Below, one piece after another: positions 55,304 through 64,000 of a stretch of DNA of 64,000 bases (position 1 is its first letter; every line of letters begins with the position of its first letter). Below the pieces are notes generated by a model, which saw only the letters and a list, made by a program, of their open reading frames with translations, had not been told where the DNA came from and made no database searches. The position numbers and the translations under genes were made by a program. Source of the DNA: Agapetus fuscipes (Eukaryota; Arthropoda; Insecta; Trichoptera; Glossosomatidae); contig OX637334.1 in NCBI GenBank assembly GCA_951799405.1, positions 5,146,001 to 5,210,000 of the forward strand. The letters are read 5' to 3'.

Positions 55304-56608
55304 CTTAAAACACCATTATAAGAAAAACAATGTTATTAAATTGATCATGGTTCTGTATCTTATCCTGTTAGAAACCAGTGTCATGATATCTCTTATGTCT
55401 TCTATGTTAATGGTTAAGTAAATACAAGTGCTCTTCCAGTAAATTACATTATTTCTTTTGCCTCTCACATTTAACACATGCGCATAATATGAAAGGATGC
55501 TTTCGGTTTGCTGTAATCGCTTTGCAAGGTTTACTATCTCACACGAGCTGGCAAGATCCCCACTTCAACTGAAATGGTTGACATTAGAGCGGCACCTGTA
55601 TGACCTGTAAAAACAGATAAATTCCACACACCACATGCTACACCTTCAGGAACCACACAGTATGGAGTTAAAATATATGTACACATAAGTTGCGTTACCA
55701 TCTGTTACTTACCAATGATCCAGGTTTTCCTTTCGCCCCTCATGTACCAAAGTTCCATTACTCTTTTCACCGCCGAGTTTGCCCAAATGAAACTGTCATG
55801 CCTGGCTCCAGGGTAATTGGCATTAACATTTAATATTACTTTTTCAGGATCACATACCTGTAATGAGATGTTTCAATGTTATATTGAAAGTATTTACTAC
55901 TCTGAAATGTATTTCCTTATCACAGATGATAATTACTCTCACCATTTGTACATTAATTGAATGATAGCCATGATGATTTAACGCTGCCTCTTCATTTATT
56001 GAGGGTGCAATTATTGCCACATGAGTACAGTCGATTGCACCTATGGCTCCGGGGAATGGCTGACGGGCATTTGAAAACTTTTGTCTGGCAGCCAACCTCT
56101 CCTGCCTAGTCATTGGGAATTTCACCCATTCCAGAAGCAACTCTTTGTGGATTGCTTCCGAAACTCTGCTCACACAACGACTAACGGAGGGCTGGCTGAC
56201 AGCTAAGCCATATTCCTGCCCTATCCCTCTCTGGTACGAGCCGACGGCGTAAAACCGGATTGCTGTCAATACCTGATAAAAAGAGAGCATGTTTCACTAT
56301 GAATTCAGTCAATACACATCTAAGAAAGTAGGTATATAAATAAGTTAAATTACTTGCAATATTTTTATAAGGAAAGTGCCTACCTGGGACTGCACTGTTA
56401 AGCCATTGACTCTCCTTCTTTTCAGTCTGACTGACAGTCTGCTGAAGAGATAAAGCGCCATCCCCCTAGAGATCCGGAACAAAGATTGGAACTGTCGCTC
56501 CTCCAGTTCCATAGGGTTCTGGGTATCCCTTAGCATCCTGTAATGCAGCCTCAAGGCAACTGCTTCCTCGGCCTCCATGATCTCATTGGCAATAAATCCA
56601 GCAGCCAT
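54909..56608 (-). CDS. PIF/Harbinger transposase or HARBI1-like nuclease, four exons
   Basis: A DDE-superfamily nuclease. The exons are 56384-56608, 55943-56272, 55713-55857 and 54909-55303, all with GT-AG borders (donors cag|gtaggc, atg|gtgaga, g|gtaagt; acceptors ttatcag, attacag, tttaag), coding for 364 residues. The catalytic triad is complete: D156 in GAIGAIDCTHVAI, D206 in NYPGARHDSFIW and E271 in SARSSIERCFGLLK. GDSGYPLEPWLMTP is the other family signature. The N-terminus starts MAAGFIANEIMEAEE. It has no stop or frameshift, so it is either a young Harbinger element or a domesticated gene; no flanking inverted repeats were found. Intron 3 contains a SINE-B. Vertebrate HARBI1 is similar in length. 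Confidence 0.87.
55525..55698 (+). repeat. SINE-B fragment in HARBI1-like intron 3
   Basis: aaggtttactatctcac, ccccacttcaactgaaatgg, cctgtaaaaacagataaatt and acacataagttgcg follow the SINE-B body order. Confidence 0.65.
55713..55857 (-). CDS. HARBI1-like exon 3
   Basis: Encodes VCDPEKVILNVNANYPGARH and DSFIWANSAVKRVMELW with the second catalytic Asp; donor at 55712. Confidence 0.87.
55943..56272 (-). CDS. HARBI1-like exon 2
   Basis: 110 codons; VLTAIRFYAVGSYQRGIGQE, a helix-turn-helix-like VSQPSVSRCVSRV, and the first catalytic Asp in AIDCTHVAI. Confidence 0.87.
56384..56608 (-). CDS. HARBI1-like exon 1
   Basis: 75 codons from ATG; includes a basic RLKRRRVNGL segment close to the donor. 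Confidence 0.83.
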
Positions 56609-56959
56609 GGTCTATAAATTAACAATAAATCCATATTATCAATAAGTTTGCTTACAATAAATTGAATGAGCATTAATAACTTGATATCTACTGTCAAGTT
56701 TTTGTCAATCGTTTTGTGTAGGTATCTGTCAAAATATATAGGTTAGGTATGCTTACTCATAAAAAATGATTTTTCAACTACGAAACTACCAATAATACGT
56801 AATAATATATGGCACAATCAATATTTACGAATTACTTACCCCAATAATGTAATTTATTTCGTGAAACAAAAACTTAAATCTCAAACTTCTTAATGTCTTT
56901 CGCGCTAGCGCGGGATCCTACAATACTCTGTGCGCGGGATAAAACGGCGTCGTTATGGG

Positions 56960-57465
56960 CAGTGTTGCCACCTTAGTTTTAGTACTTGGGGCAATTGAAG
57001 AAGCTAAAAAGGGCTAGATCGGGCTAAAAGGAGCACAAAAAGAGTTGGTGTAAAAAAAGGCTAAAAAAACACCTGGACTAATGATTTCAATTACTTATGT
57101 ATTTATTTTTTAGTTTGAATCACAATAATTTTTTTCAAAATTAGGTTCAAAAATTAAAAATATTAGTTATTTTACAAACTAAAATTAACAAATTTTCCGT
57201 TTAGAATCATTTAGTTGCCATAGATTTGTTGCCTTAATCGAACAAATGGTATCTACCAAAAAAAAAACAATAATATGACAAAAATCACGAAAGTTCGATG
57301 TTATCGCGATGTTAGCATTGGCGCAAAATTCATATTTTCATACAATATTTTTAAGTAAATGAAAAGGGCTAGATAGCCCCTTTCGGGCTAAATCATTAAA
57401 CAACGAGTTCACCTACAGTAAAAAGAGCTAGATCTAGCCCCAAAAGGGCTAAGGTGGCAACACTG
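56960..57465. mobile_element. Non-autonomous hAT element, 506 bp
   Basis: Ends CAGTGTTGCCACCTTAG / CTAAGGTGGCAACACTG with an 8-bp duplication GTTATGGG (56952-56959, 57466-57473). Internally aaaagggctagat-type motifs repeat near both ends. No transposase. Confidence 0.9.
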
Positions 57466-57583
57466 GTTATGGGGCTTCCACACGCTTGCCAACCCACAAG
57501 CGCACAGTGTGTCGTCTAGAACATGCTAGCTGGACAAAATTTTGTCTAATGGACTCATTTTGTCTAGCTAGCATGTTCTAGAC

Positions 57584-58155
57584 CAGCGGTCCGCAACCTT
57601 TTTGATATTGCGACCCAAAAATTCAAAAAAGAGTTATGAGCGACCCCAGAAAAAAAAATCGCGGGCGCGGGAGCGGTGAGATTGTGACGGGCGGGACTGG
57701 ACAGGTCGTTCAGTCGTAATTATTTTCGATTCTTTCCGTTTTAAGGACAATTCCTTGACTTATAGGTTGGTATGAGGCTGACCACCCATACTGTAAAAAA
57801 TGGTTCACTTTGCCAATGTCACCCCTGTTTCAGGGAATGTCGGCAAGAGTTGCAGGGCTTATGCTCATTTGAGTTTGGATTTTATTTGTAAGTACACAAT
57901 CAGCATTTGTAAGCGCGAACTACACGTGTTTGTTTGTGGGCATGCATCTGAGAACTTTGAATGAATGTATCCTTGCAACTTTAAATTATAGATTATAGAT
58001 TATAGTGTAATTGTGTATGTAAAGAGAGGTTATATTTTATGCATAAACCTTAATAAAATTCGATAAGTACAGGACCTTGTTGACTTTTTTAGTGACCCCT
58101 TAAATATCTTTCGCGACCCCACACGGGGTCGCGACCCCAGGGTTGCGGACCGCTG
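57584..58155. mobile_element. Non-autonomous hAT element, 572 bp
   Basis: Ends CAGCGGTCCGCAACC / GGTTGCGGACCGCTG, 8-bp duplication TTCTAGAC (57576-57583, 58156-58163). A SINE-A module is nested inside (57748-58005). Confidence 0.9.
57748..58005 (+). repeat. SINE-A module nested in hAT
   Basis: Full length, with the standard attccttgacttatagg start and (attatag)n tail. Confidence 0.87.
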
Positions 58156-58504
58156 TTCTAGACGACACACTGTGCGCTTGCCTTGTAGCCAACCTTGCCT
58201 TGCCGTGTGTCGTCTAGAACATGCTAGCTGGACAAAATTAGTCCATTAGACAAAATTTTGTCCAGCTAGCATGTTCTAGACGACACACTGTGCGCTTGAC
58301 TTGAGATGGGTTGGCAAGCGTGTGGAAGCCCCATGAGGTTAATATTTTTAGTTTGTCAAATTATCACCAGAGGCGCTAGTAGCTTTGTTTTGTATGCGGT
58401 TGCCATGGTTACAATGTTTTGCTATTTTCCTAAACAGGCCCATAGTAACGAAATTAAAATGTCAAAAAAATATTTATAAATAAACATTAAACAAAAACAA
58501 CACG

Positions 58505-58688
58505 ATGCAGTTATTTGCTGTTAAAATGATATTATTTTACCTCATAAAATTTGTGGTAAAAAATGTTGACTCATTGCAAGAAATTCAACCATTTATTCCA
58601 TTGAACAATTGTTCGGAGAAACAATACTTTGATGCCAATTTGATGAAATGTTCAGAATGTGGTCCAGGCTTTGTGAAATCTGAAAACG
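58505..58688 (+). CDS. TMEM67: TMEM67 exon 1
   Basis: Signal-peptide-like start, then NNCSEKQYFDANLMKCSECG; phase 1 donor g|gtaaga. Confidence 0.87.
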
Positions 58689-61600
58689 GTAAGATATTCG
58701 TTCGATTTGTGCTTGTTTGTCTTATTTCCATCAGTGATAATTTCACATGAGCGCAATGTCTGCATGTGTACCTATACCTAAGTACTCACTGGACCAATGT
58801 GTCTTGTGAAAACTGGAAATTGATTTTAAAAATATTTAAAACAACTCTCACATTATCGTGTTTTACGTTTTTTCTTAGCTCAGATTGTGTAGAATGTGAT
58901 TCTTAAGACTATATCATTAAAGGTTCTCTTTGAAAAAATTGCTAGATAAGCCAAACAAGCACTGGAGGACGAATTATATTTTATAAGTTCTCTTCTTCTT
59001 CTTTATTCAAACCTAAGGATTGTGACCCTCTTACTAGATTCCTCTCGGATCATGGAAGATCCTTCACTATCGCACTCTTCAGATTTGAGATAATCTAGTG
59101 GTCTATAACGCTTGTTGAAATGCCGAAGAGGTATGGGTGTTGGTGAGGTGGCGGTTGATGTCCTGAATCTTTCCAGAAGGGGTGTTAGCGGCGTAGTGCT
59201 GTATTGTGTGTTGCCTTTGCTTTGAGGCACTTGAAGGAAGTAGTAATTGATATCAGCTTTGTAATCACTTTGAACCTGGTTCAACATTTCTTGTGTCGTT
59301 GTGTAATTATTGTTACTAAATAAATAATTAATTGAAAATATTAATCCCTGTTTCTGGCCAGGTGAGAATATAGGTTAGTAAATTGCATTCCCCTTCACTA
59401 ACTTATTAGAAAAAGAAAAACAAAACTTAATAACATTTTTCAGGCTTGTCATGCTCATGCCGATCCACAAATAAGCTGCTGGAACAATTGGGTCCTGTTT
59501 TGGAACAGAAATGTGTTCCATGCTTAGCTACAGAAGTCGTGTCTTTGGGCCAGAGGGTCTGTGTGCCAAAAAAATGCTTCAAGAACGCCAACGGGAAGAC
59601 TAGCTGTTTCGTATGCAAGAAGAACCAAATTATAGGTGGGTACTTAAATGTTTGACGTCACATAGCCGAGAGATATCTTGAATGTTCGGAGTCCATTATG
59701 TGCTAATATTGCCACCTTAAAGGTTAGACTGAATAAGTGCTGATTCACTGATTTGAGAACTCATGGATAAAACATTTTATTCAATGAAATTCCTCACGGT
59801 AAGAGAATTAATTATATGGAAATACTCATGAAAAACTTCTAAACATCAGGATTTTCACAGTTTTTAGTGTTGTCTCTTGTAGAAAATAGGAAAAAGGTGC
59901 ATTTATCTGAGAAGCCCATTCTTAATTTAGTTTTACTTTTAGGGTAAATCTAATCTACAATGCTGAGTTGTGATGTTGGTTTATTAGTTTGCTACATTTG
60001 TTTTGCATAGGAAATTTTAGACTTTATTTGTATAGATTTCTTTTTAAGGTTTTGTTGTTTTTATACTTAAATGTTATTTGTTACTCGTATTCCTTGACTT
60101 ATAGGTTGGTATGAGGCTGACCACCCATACTGTAAAAAATGGTTCACTTTGCCAATGTCACCCCTGTTTCAGGGAATGTCGGCAAGAGTTGCAGGGCTTA
60201 TGTTCATTTGAGGTTTGGATTTTATTTGTAAGTACACAATCAGCATTTGTAAGCGCGAACTACACGTGTTTGTTTGTGGGCATACCTACATCTGAGAGCT
60301 TTGAATGAATATATCCTTGCAACTTATATTATAGATTATAGATTACGATACTTCAACTTTGAAATAAATATTCCTTTTACTGCAGTGGATTGAAAGGAAT
60401 AACATAAGTGATTCTGACGACACCAACTAGGGCTTACTCGAGACTCGCCCAGTTGTGTGCCGGAGCACCAGCTCTGATTCAAGGGAGTAATACTCCGATG
60501 ATCAATGGTCAGCTGCTACTGATTTATTGAGTCATTCATTACTCCTTTTATATTACAAAGTTGTACATACTTTTTCCTTATAAAGATTATAATCCAGAAA
60601 TTTCTATGCATTGGGCAACAGATACAGTGTATTGACCTACTTTGTCAGCAAATTCAATCATTAATATATCAAAGCTGATTAATAATTATAAATCCAGAAA
60701 TTTCTATGCATTGGGCCACAGTGTATTGACCTACATTGTCAGCAAATTCGTTCTTTATTGACAATCATTAGTATGCCACTGCTGATAAGAAAGTTTGACC
60801 ATTTTCAACGAATTATTTTAAAATAACAAACATGTAAGTACATAATGTGGCTACCTTCTGCGGTTCTGGAATAATCTATGATATTATGGACTTATGTTAA
60901 AAAGTATTTTTAACAATAAGGAATCAAAAGACAAATAGGTACCTACGGATTTTTGACGAAAATGAAATAAATATAAATAGACACAAAAAATATGAAGTTT
61001 TGATTTTTTGAAACCATCCATAAGGTTCCGCCTTTAATTCTATACGATACGACTCAAATAACTAAATGTCGACGCTATGGTGAAGCGTATAAGGTGTTGG
61101 CACTCGAATTAGTTTTTATTTTGTTTTTGAAATTGGCGCAAGTTCGAGTCCCGACGTGTCCTTAACGTAACTTAACCTTGGTTTAAAATATGCCATCGGG
61201 TAATTTCTTGTGAAAAGTTAATTGAAAGAAAATATGAGTTATTAAAACCTTTTTCTGGCTCGGCAAAATCAATAGTTTTTTTGTTTTTTAGTAACTCATT
61301 CGTTGAACTCCTCTATTCTTCCAACGGTGGAATGCATCACCTGCTCTCCGGGCAGTGTTCCATCTCCAGACAGATCCAACTGCCAGCCTTGCTCCCTGAG
61401 AATGGCGAAGACTGGGGAGACCTTGTGCGAATGCGACGCCCGGTCTCACACGAGAATAGAAGATGTCTGTGTGCCAAAGGCTTTCGTGAAGGACACGCCA
61501 GTGTGGGAAATGAGGGCTAGAAATGGTGAAGCGATCCGATCATTGGTTTTTGAGAGATTTTGGATCTATTCGAGTTACCTGTGCTCGGTAAGTATTTTAT

Positions 61601-63486
61601 TTGCACATTTACTTACGCAGTGAAAATTCATTTTTAAACTGTTATTTATAGAACAAATATTTTTTCACAGAAGAGCGCTTTTAGTATGGTCAGCTTGAGG
61701 TACCATCCGAAAGAAAGCATAAAATTTTGCATGCGAGTAGTTTTCATGAATATAAATACATTTTTTAGCAGAAACATGTCAAGAAATTATGCTCCTGAAT
61801 TTTGTGACACATTAAGTGGACTTTGTTGCCTATTAAAAACATTCTATTTCATGTTGATATACCTAAGTATACGTACAGGTTTTGAAATATATGCACTCAT
61901 TTGAATTTAATTTATTGCGTATTCTATCCAATCCATCCAAATTTATACATAGGTTTCAGATAAACGAATTTGAATCCTTTCTGTGTGTTTTCACAAAACA
62001 TTTGATCCATAGGATCTGATCCATGCTGATCCATGGATCATTGTATTTTTGTATGGAAAATTCACATTAAGCGGCGGCTGAGGCATAGATTTTTTGTGTT
62101 TGAATAACACCCTTTCGGGGCTATTCTTAGACATTTTAGTCGTCGGTTGAGCCCACACTTTGACAAACTAATGATGCCTGACCTGAATGTTTCATCACCA
62201 CGGTCATTCTTACCTACCGAATATCGGTAATATTTGTATGAAAACTAATCAGCTGTACCCTTAGTACGAGTTGCAAAACTTGAGAAAAGTAAAGTTTACG
62301 GAAAATATTAAAGAGTGATTTCTCCCAAAATCTGCCGTTTTTGTTTCTTACACTTTATGATCTTGGCAAAAGAGTTACAGTGGTGAAGAAAATCAAGGTC
62401 AAACAAACAAAAACGGCAGATTTTGGGGGAAATCACTGTTTAATAATTGCCGTAAACTTTACATTACCTACTCAAGTTTTGCATCTCGTACTAAGGGTAC
62501 TGTTCGTTTGCGGCCATCTTGGATTGACAGGTCTTCATATAAATGCATCATTAGTTTGTCAAAGCGTGGGCTCAACGGGCGACTAAAATGTCTAAGAATA
62601 GCACCGTTCGAATTTTTTTACGTATCTATTATCTTTTCAGCTTCAAAACGAGACCGCATGCCAATGGATGGCGAACCTGTGTGTCCTGTCGCTGTACAGA
62701 AACGCAGACAGCAGCCCGTGCTCCAGGTGGAGGAACCAGAAGAATGGAGGTAAAGGAAAAGTGACATAGACAAAATTGCGTCCCCATCCGGCCGGGTTGC
62801 TAAGAAAAAGACAAAAATATTTTTTTGTTAGTTGCTGAGGACAGCATTCCCACTTCCCATACAGGCTGATGTTTGCTCGCCGAGAAAAAAGTTCCGAATT
62901 CTAAAATTTTCCGGGTTTATTACAGTTAAAATAATGCTATCACGGATAACACATTTAAATTTCCATTTTAATATGTATTGCTGATTCTGTGGTGAATTTT
63001 TGTTGTTTCCCGTGCGTGGTTTTCAGGGCATTTTTCATTTATCAAAAATACAACTTGCCGTGTTAAAATCAGTTTTTTTAAGTTATATATTTGACTCGTA
63101 ATAGAAGAAATTTGCGTAGGTACTTTGCTTAAAATATAATTATTTGGTATTTAGCTTTTCACTTTGCCAATGTCGACCCTATTCGAGAGAAGGTCGGCAA
63201 AGGCTGCAGGGTTAATGTTCTTTCGGGATTTTAATTTCTAAGTATATAATATGCAACACTCGTAAGAGCAAAATAACACGCGTCTGCTTGTAGACATGCA
63301 TTTAATATGAATAATGTAGCGCCTGATGCAGGATCAAACATACATTTTTTTTATGGATATAGAATGAAAAATTCAATGTCTTTGTTTCCAGTCACTCCTC
63401 CACTCTTATACGGAGAAGATGAGTCCTACTCTGTTCTATGGAGGAAGAAGTTACCAGTGGCTTTTAGTCTGAACGAAAATTCTCAG
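58505..63486 (+). CDS. TMEM67: TMEM67 (meckelin), N-terminal five exons; continues beyond window
   Basis: Orthologue of meckelin, a ciliary transition-zone receptor-like membrane protein. The exons are 58505-58688, 59444-59635, 61292-61587, 62641-62749 and 63392-63486, with GT-AG borders and matching phases, covering 292 codons of the cysteine-rich extracellular region. The N-terminus has a hydrophobic leader (MILFYLIKFVVKN; the second Met at codon 8 is an alternative start). CSEKQYFDANLMKCSECGPG, LSCSCRSTNKLLEQ, CITCSPGSVPSPDRSNCQPC and ACQWMANLCVLSLYRN follow the family order. The transmembrane part lies outside the window. Introns hold SINE-A, MITE-1 and unassigned DNA. No disruption seen. 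Confidence 0.9.
59003..59287 (-). CDS. Unidentified open frame in TMEM67 intron 1
   Basis: 94 codons, rich in Ser, Thr, Pro and Arg (PLTPLLERFRTSTATSPTPI; YLKSEECDSEGSSM). I do not recognise it. It could be an exon of an opposite-strand gene or part of a transposon; no flanking structure decides this. Confidence 0.25.
   Translation of the reverse strand: MLNQVQSDYKADINYYFLQVPQSKGNTQYSTTPLTPLLERFRTSTATSPTPIPLRHFNKRYRPLDYLKSEECDSEGSSMIREESSKRVTILRFE
59444..59635 (+). CDS. TMEM67: TMEM67 exon 2
   Basis: Acceptor tttttcag; GLSCSCRSTNKLLEQLG, then QKCVPCLATEVVSLGQRVCV. Phase 1 donor g|gtgggt. Confidence 0.88.
59705..59950. repeat. MITE-like repeat (ccaccttaaaggttagac family)
   Basis: Related to the sequence that DIRS copy 2 interrupts (44206-44417 plus 49632-49738). 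Its right end is tttagttttacttttaggg. Confidence 0.5.
59975..60345 (+). mobile_element. LINE-A 3' UTR plus SINE-A-type module
   Basis: 59975-60089 matches the LINE-A 3' UTR at 905-1018 (tttgctacattt, gcataggaaattt, tatagatttctttttaagg). 60090-60345 is the module with an attatagattatag tail. The ORF is fully truncated. Confidence 0.78.
60346..61290. repeat. TMEM67 intron 2 with a ~105-bp tandem duplication
   Basis: aatccagaaatttctatgca and gtgtattgacctac blocks occur at ~60590-60665 and again at ~60690-60765. The rest is unassigned AT-rich DNA. 61070-61170 has a tRNA-like agttcgagtcccgac segment that does not fold as a tRNA. Confidence 0.6.
61292..61587 (+). CDS. TMEM67: TMEM67 exon 3
   Basis: VTHSLNSSILPTVECITCSP, SNCQPCSLRMAKTGETLCEC and RSLVFERFWIYSSYLCS; phase 0 donor tcg|gtaagt. 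Confidence 0.9.
61588..62116. other. No gene or repeat recognised (TMEM67 intron 3)
   Basis: AT-rich; has a small gatccat cluster at ~61998-62038. Confidence 0.35.
62117..62610. repeat. MITE-1 split by a second MITE
   Basis: Left part 62117-62255 and right part 62500-62610 make a normal MITE-1; the insert at 62256-62499 separates them at cagctg|ttcg. Confidence 0.85.
62256..62499. mobile_element. MITE, 244 bp, TACCCTTAGTACGAG ends
   Basis: Inverted ends TACCCTTAGTACGAG and complement, with inner inverted tract aaaacggcagattttggg. Flanked by a CTG 3-bp duplication (62253-62255, 62500-62502). Superfamily open. Confidence 0.8.
62641..62749 (+). CDS. TMEM67: TMEM67 exon 4
   Basis: LQNETACQWMANLCVLSLYR then NADSSPCSRWRNQKNGG; acceptor cttttcag, phase 1 donor. 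The right edge of MITE-1 lies ~30 bp upstream of the acceptor. Confidence 0.9.
63158..63312 (+). repeat. SINE-A module, diverged
   Basis: ttcactttgccaatgtcgacc through acacgcgtctgcttgtag to gcatttaatatgaat. Confidence 0.6.
63392..63486 (+). CDS. TMEM67: TMEM67 exon 5 (last in window)
   Basis: VTPPLLYGEDESYSVLWRKK then LPVAFSLNENSQ; donor cag|gtaaag, phase 0. Confidence 0.87.
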
Positions 63487-63489
63487 GTA

Positions 63490-64000
63490 AAGGACTCCAG
63501 ATTCTCACTATGGTTTATTTAGCTTTACTTGTATGATTTTATTAACTAATTGTTTATACGAGTCTCTCCTTTGTTTCAAACTAAGTATAGGTTTTTTAAA
63601 ATATACGAGTATAATACGAAAATATTGAAAGTGATGATTTGAGAATTCCCTGCAAGGGCACTGCCGAGTGCAGAACCATAGCATCTCCTAAACAGATTTG
63701 AAATTTGAGTTTAAAAGTTTTGCGCTCTCCACAGAACTCAGCTTCTGCTATAAGGTAACCCACAACAGGAGCTGGCAATGCAGAAGGCAACGCCCGAATC
63801 AGTGTACCTGCGGGGAGCACTGAGTGTATTGACAGAGTCCCCCGCCTACCCCCTACTTCGTCCAACATTATCATTCGTCCAATATTATCCCACATTATCA
63901 ATAGATCTAAGATATACAGTGGCGCAGTGTTTTGTGTAGACTTAAGCACAGTTGAGCAGACCTTTGTGCACCAATTGTGATGATAGTGAACTCATAAGAC
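63490..64000. other. TMEM67 intron 5, no feature assigned
   Basis: A 117-codon minus-strand frame (63949-63596) has no family resemblance I can name and is probably chance or old repeat. Confidence 0.35.

Larger units (their letters stand above)
57469..58334. repeat. Complex palindromic element split by a hAT
   Basis: Outer arms atggggcttccacacgcttg and caagcgtgtggaagccccat are perfect complements. Inside them cgtctagaacatgctagctg and complements form at least two stacked hairpins (57505-57583, 58205-58285). The hAT 57584-58155 interrupts it, so the original unit was ~290 bp. No clear target duplication. Confidence 0.75.

Noticed and set aside
61070..61170. tRNA-like segment with possible intron
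   Set aside because: Only a B-box-like agttcgagtcccgac is recognisable; no acceptor stem pairs with it.

Overview
This window looks like a stretch of an AT-rich, heavily transposon-laden insect nuclear genome. The evidence for an insect is an intact insect gustatory-receptor gene with the TYLVIIIQF C-terminal signature, canonical GT-AG introns, and abundant LINE, SINE, Penelope, DIRS, hAT and Harbinger repeats. Lepidoptera fits the LINE repertoire, but the order cannot be fixed from sequence alone.

Layout. 1-13.6 kb holds almost only repeats: SINE-A/LINE-A modules, tRNA-headed SINE-B copies, MITEs, a Penelope (PLE) 3' end with a hammerhead-ribozyme fold, and two solo LTRs. 13.7-18.0 kb carries a three-exon gustatory receptor on the minus strand. 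20.0-51.2 kb is one ten-exon plus-strand gene, NHLRC2 (thioredoxin-like domain plus NHL beta-propeller; 745 codons reconstruct without a frameshift). Its introns hold nearly every repeat class here. These include two ~5 kb DIRS-type tyrosine-recombinase retrotransposons in opposite orientation, a LINE-A split by a hAT element, a PLE split by a hAT element, a LINE inserted in a MITE, and a CR1/L2-like LINE. 54.9-56.6 kb is a four-exon PIF/Harbinger (HARBI1-like) nuclease gene on the minus strand with its DDE triad complete. 56.9-58.3 kb is a cluster of nested hAT and palindromic elements. 58.5 kb to the end carries the first five exons of TMEM67 (meckelin), which runs off the window.

Most unusual features. 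(1) Both DIRS copies share the same tandem duplications inside the reverse-transcriptase region (periods 130, 155 and 186 bp). The 155-bp array repeats the YLDD catalytic segment four times. The copies also share RNase H defects, yet keep an open tyrosine-recombinase frame and clean termini, which suggests a defective lineage that still moved. Because they are inverted relative to each other they flank NHLRC2 exons 6-8. (2) Two well-formed hammerhead-ribozyme folds (9993-10032 and 54130-54175), with several decayed relatives, sit in PLE-like terminal sequence. (3) A ~250-bp module with Pol III-like A and B boxes exists both as solo SINE-like copies and as the 3' end of an RTE-like LINE. (4) Five non-autonomous hAT elements have perfect 8-bp target duplications, which allows insertion order to be read.

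NHLRC2, TMEM67, the gustatory receptor and the HARBI1-like gene are neighbours without any evident shared pathway. Splice phases were checked by hand; family assignments come from recognised motifs, not database searches.
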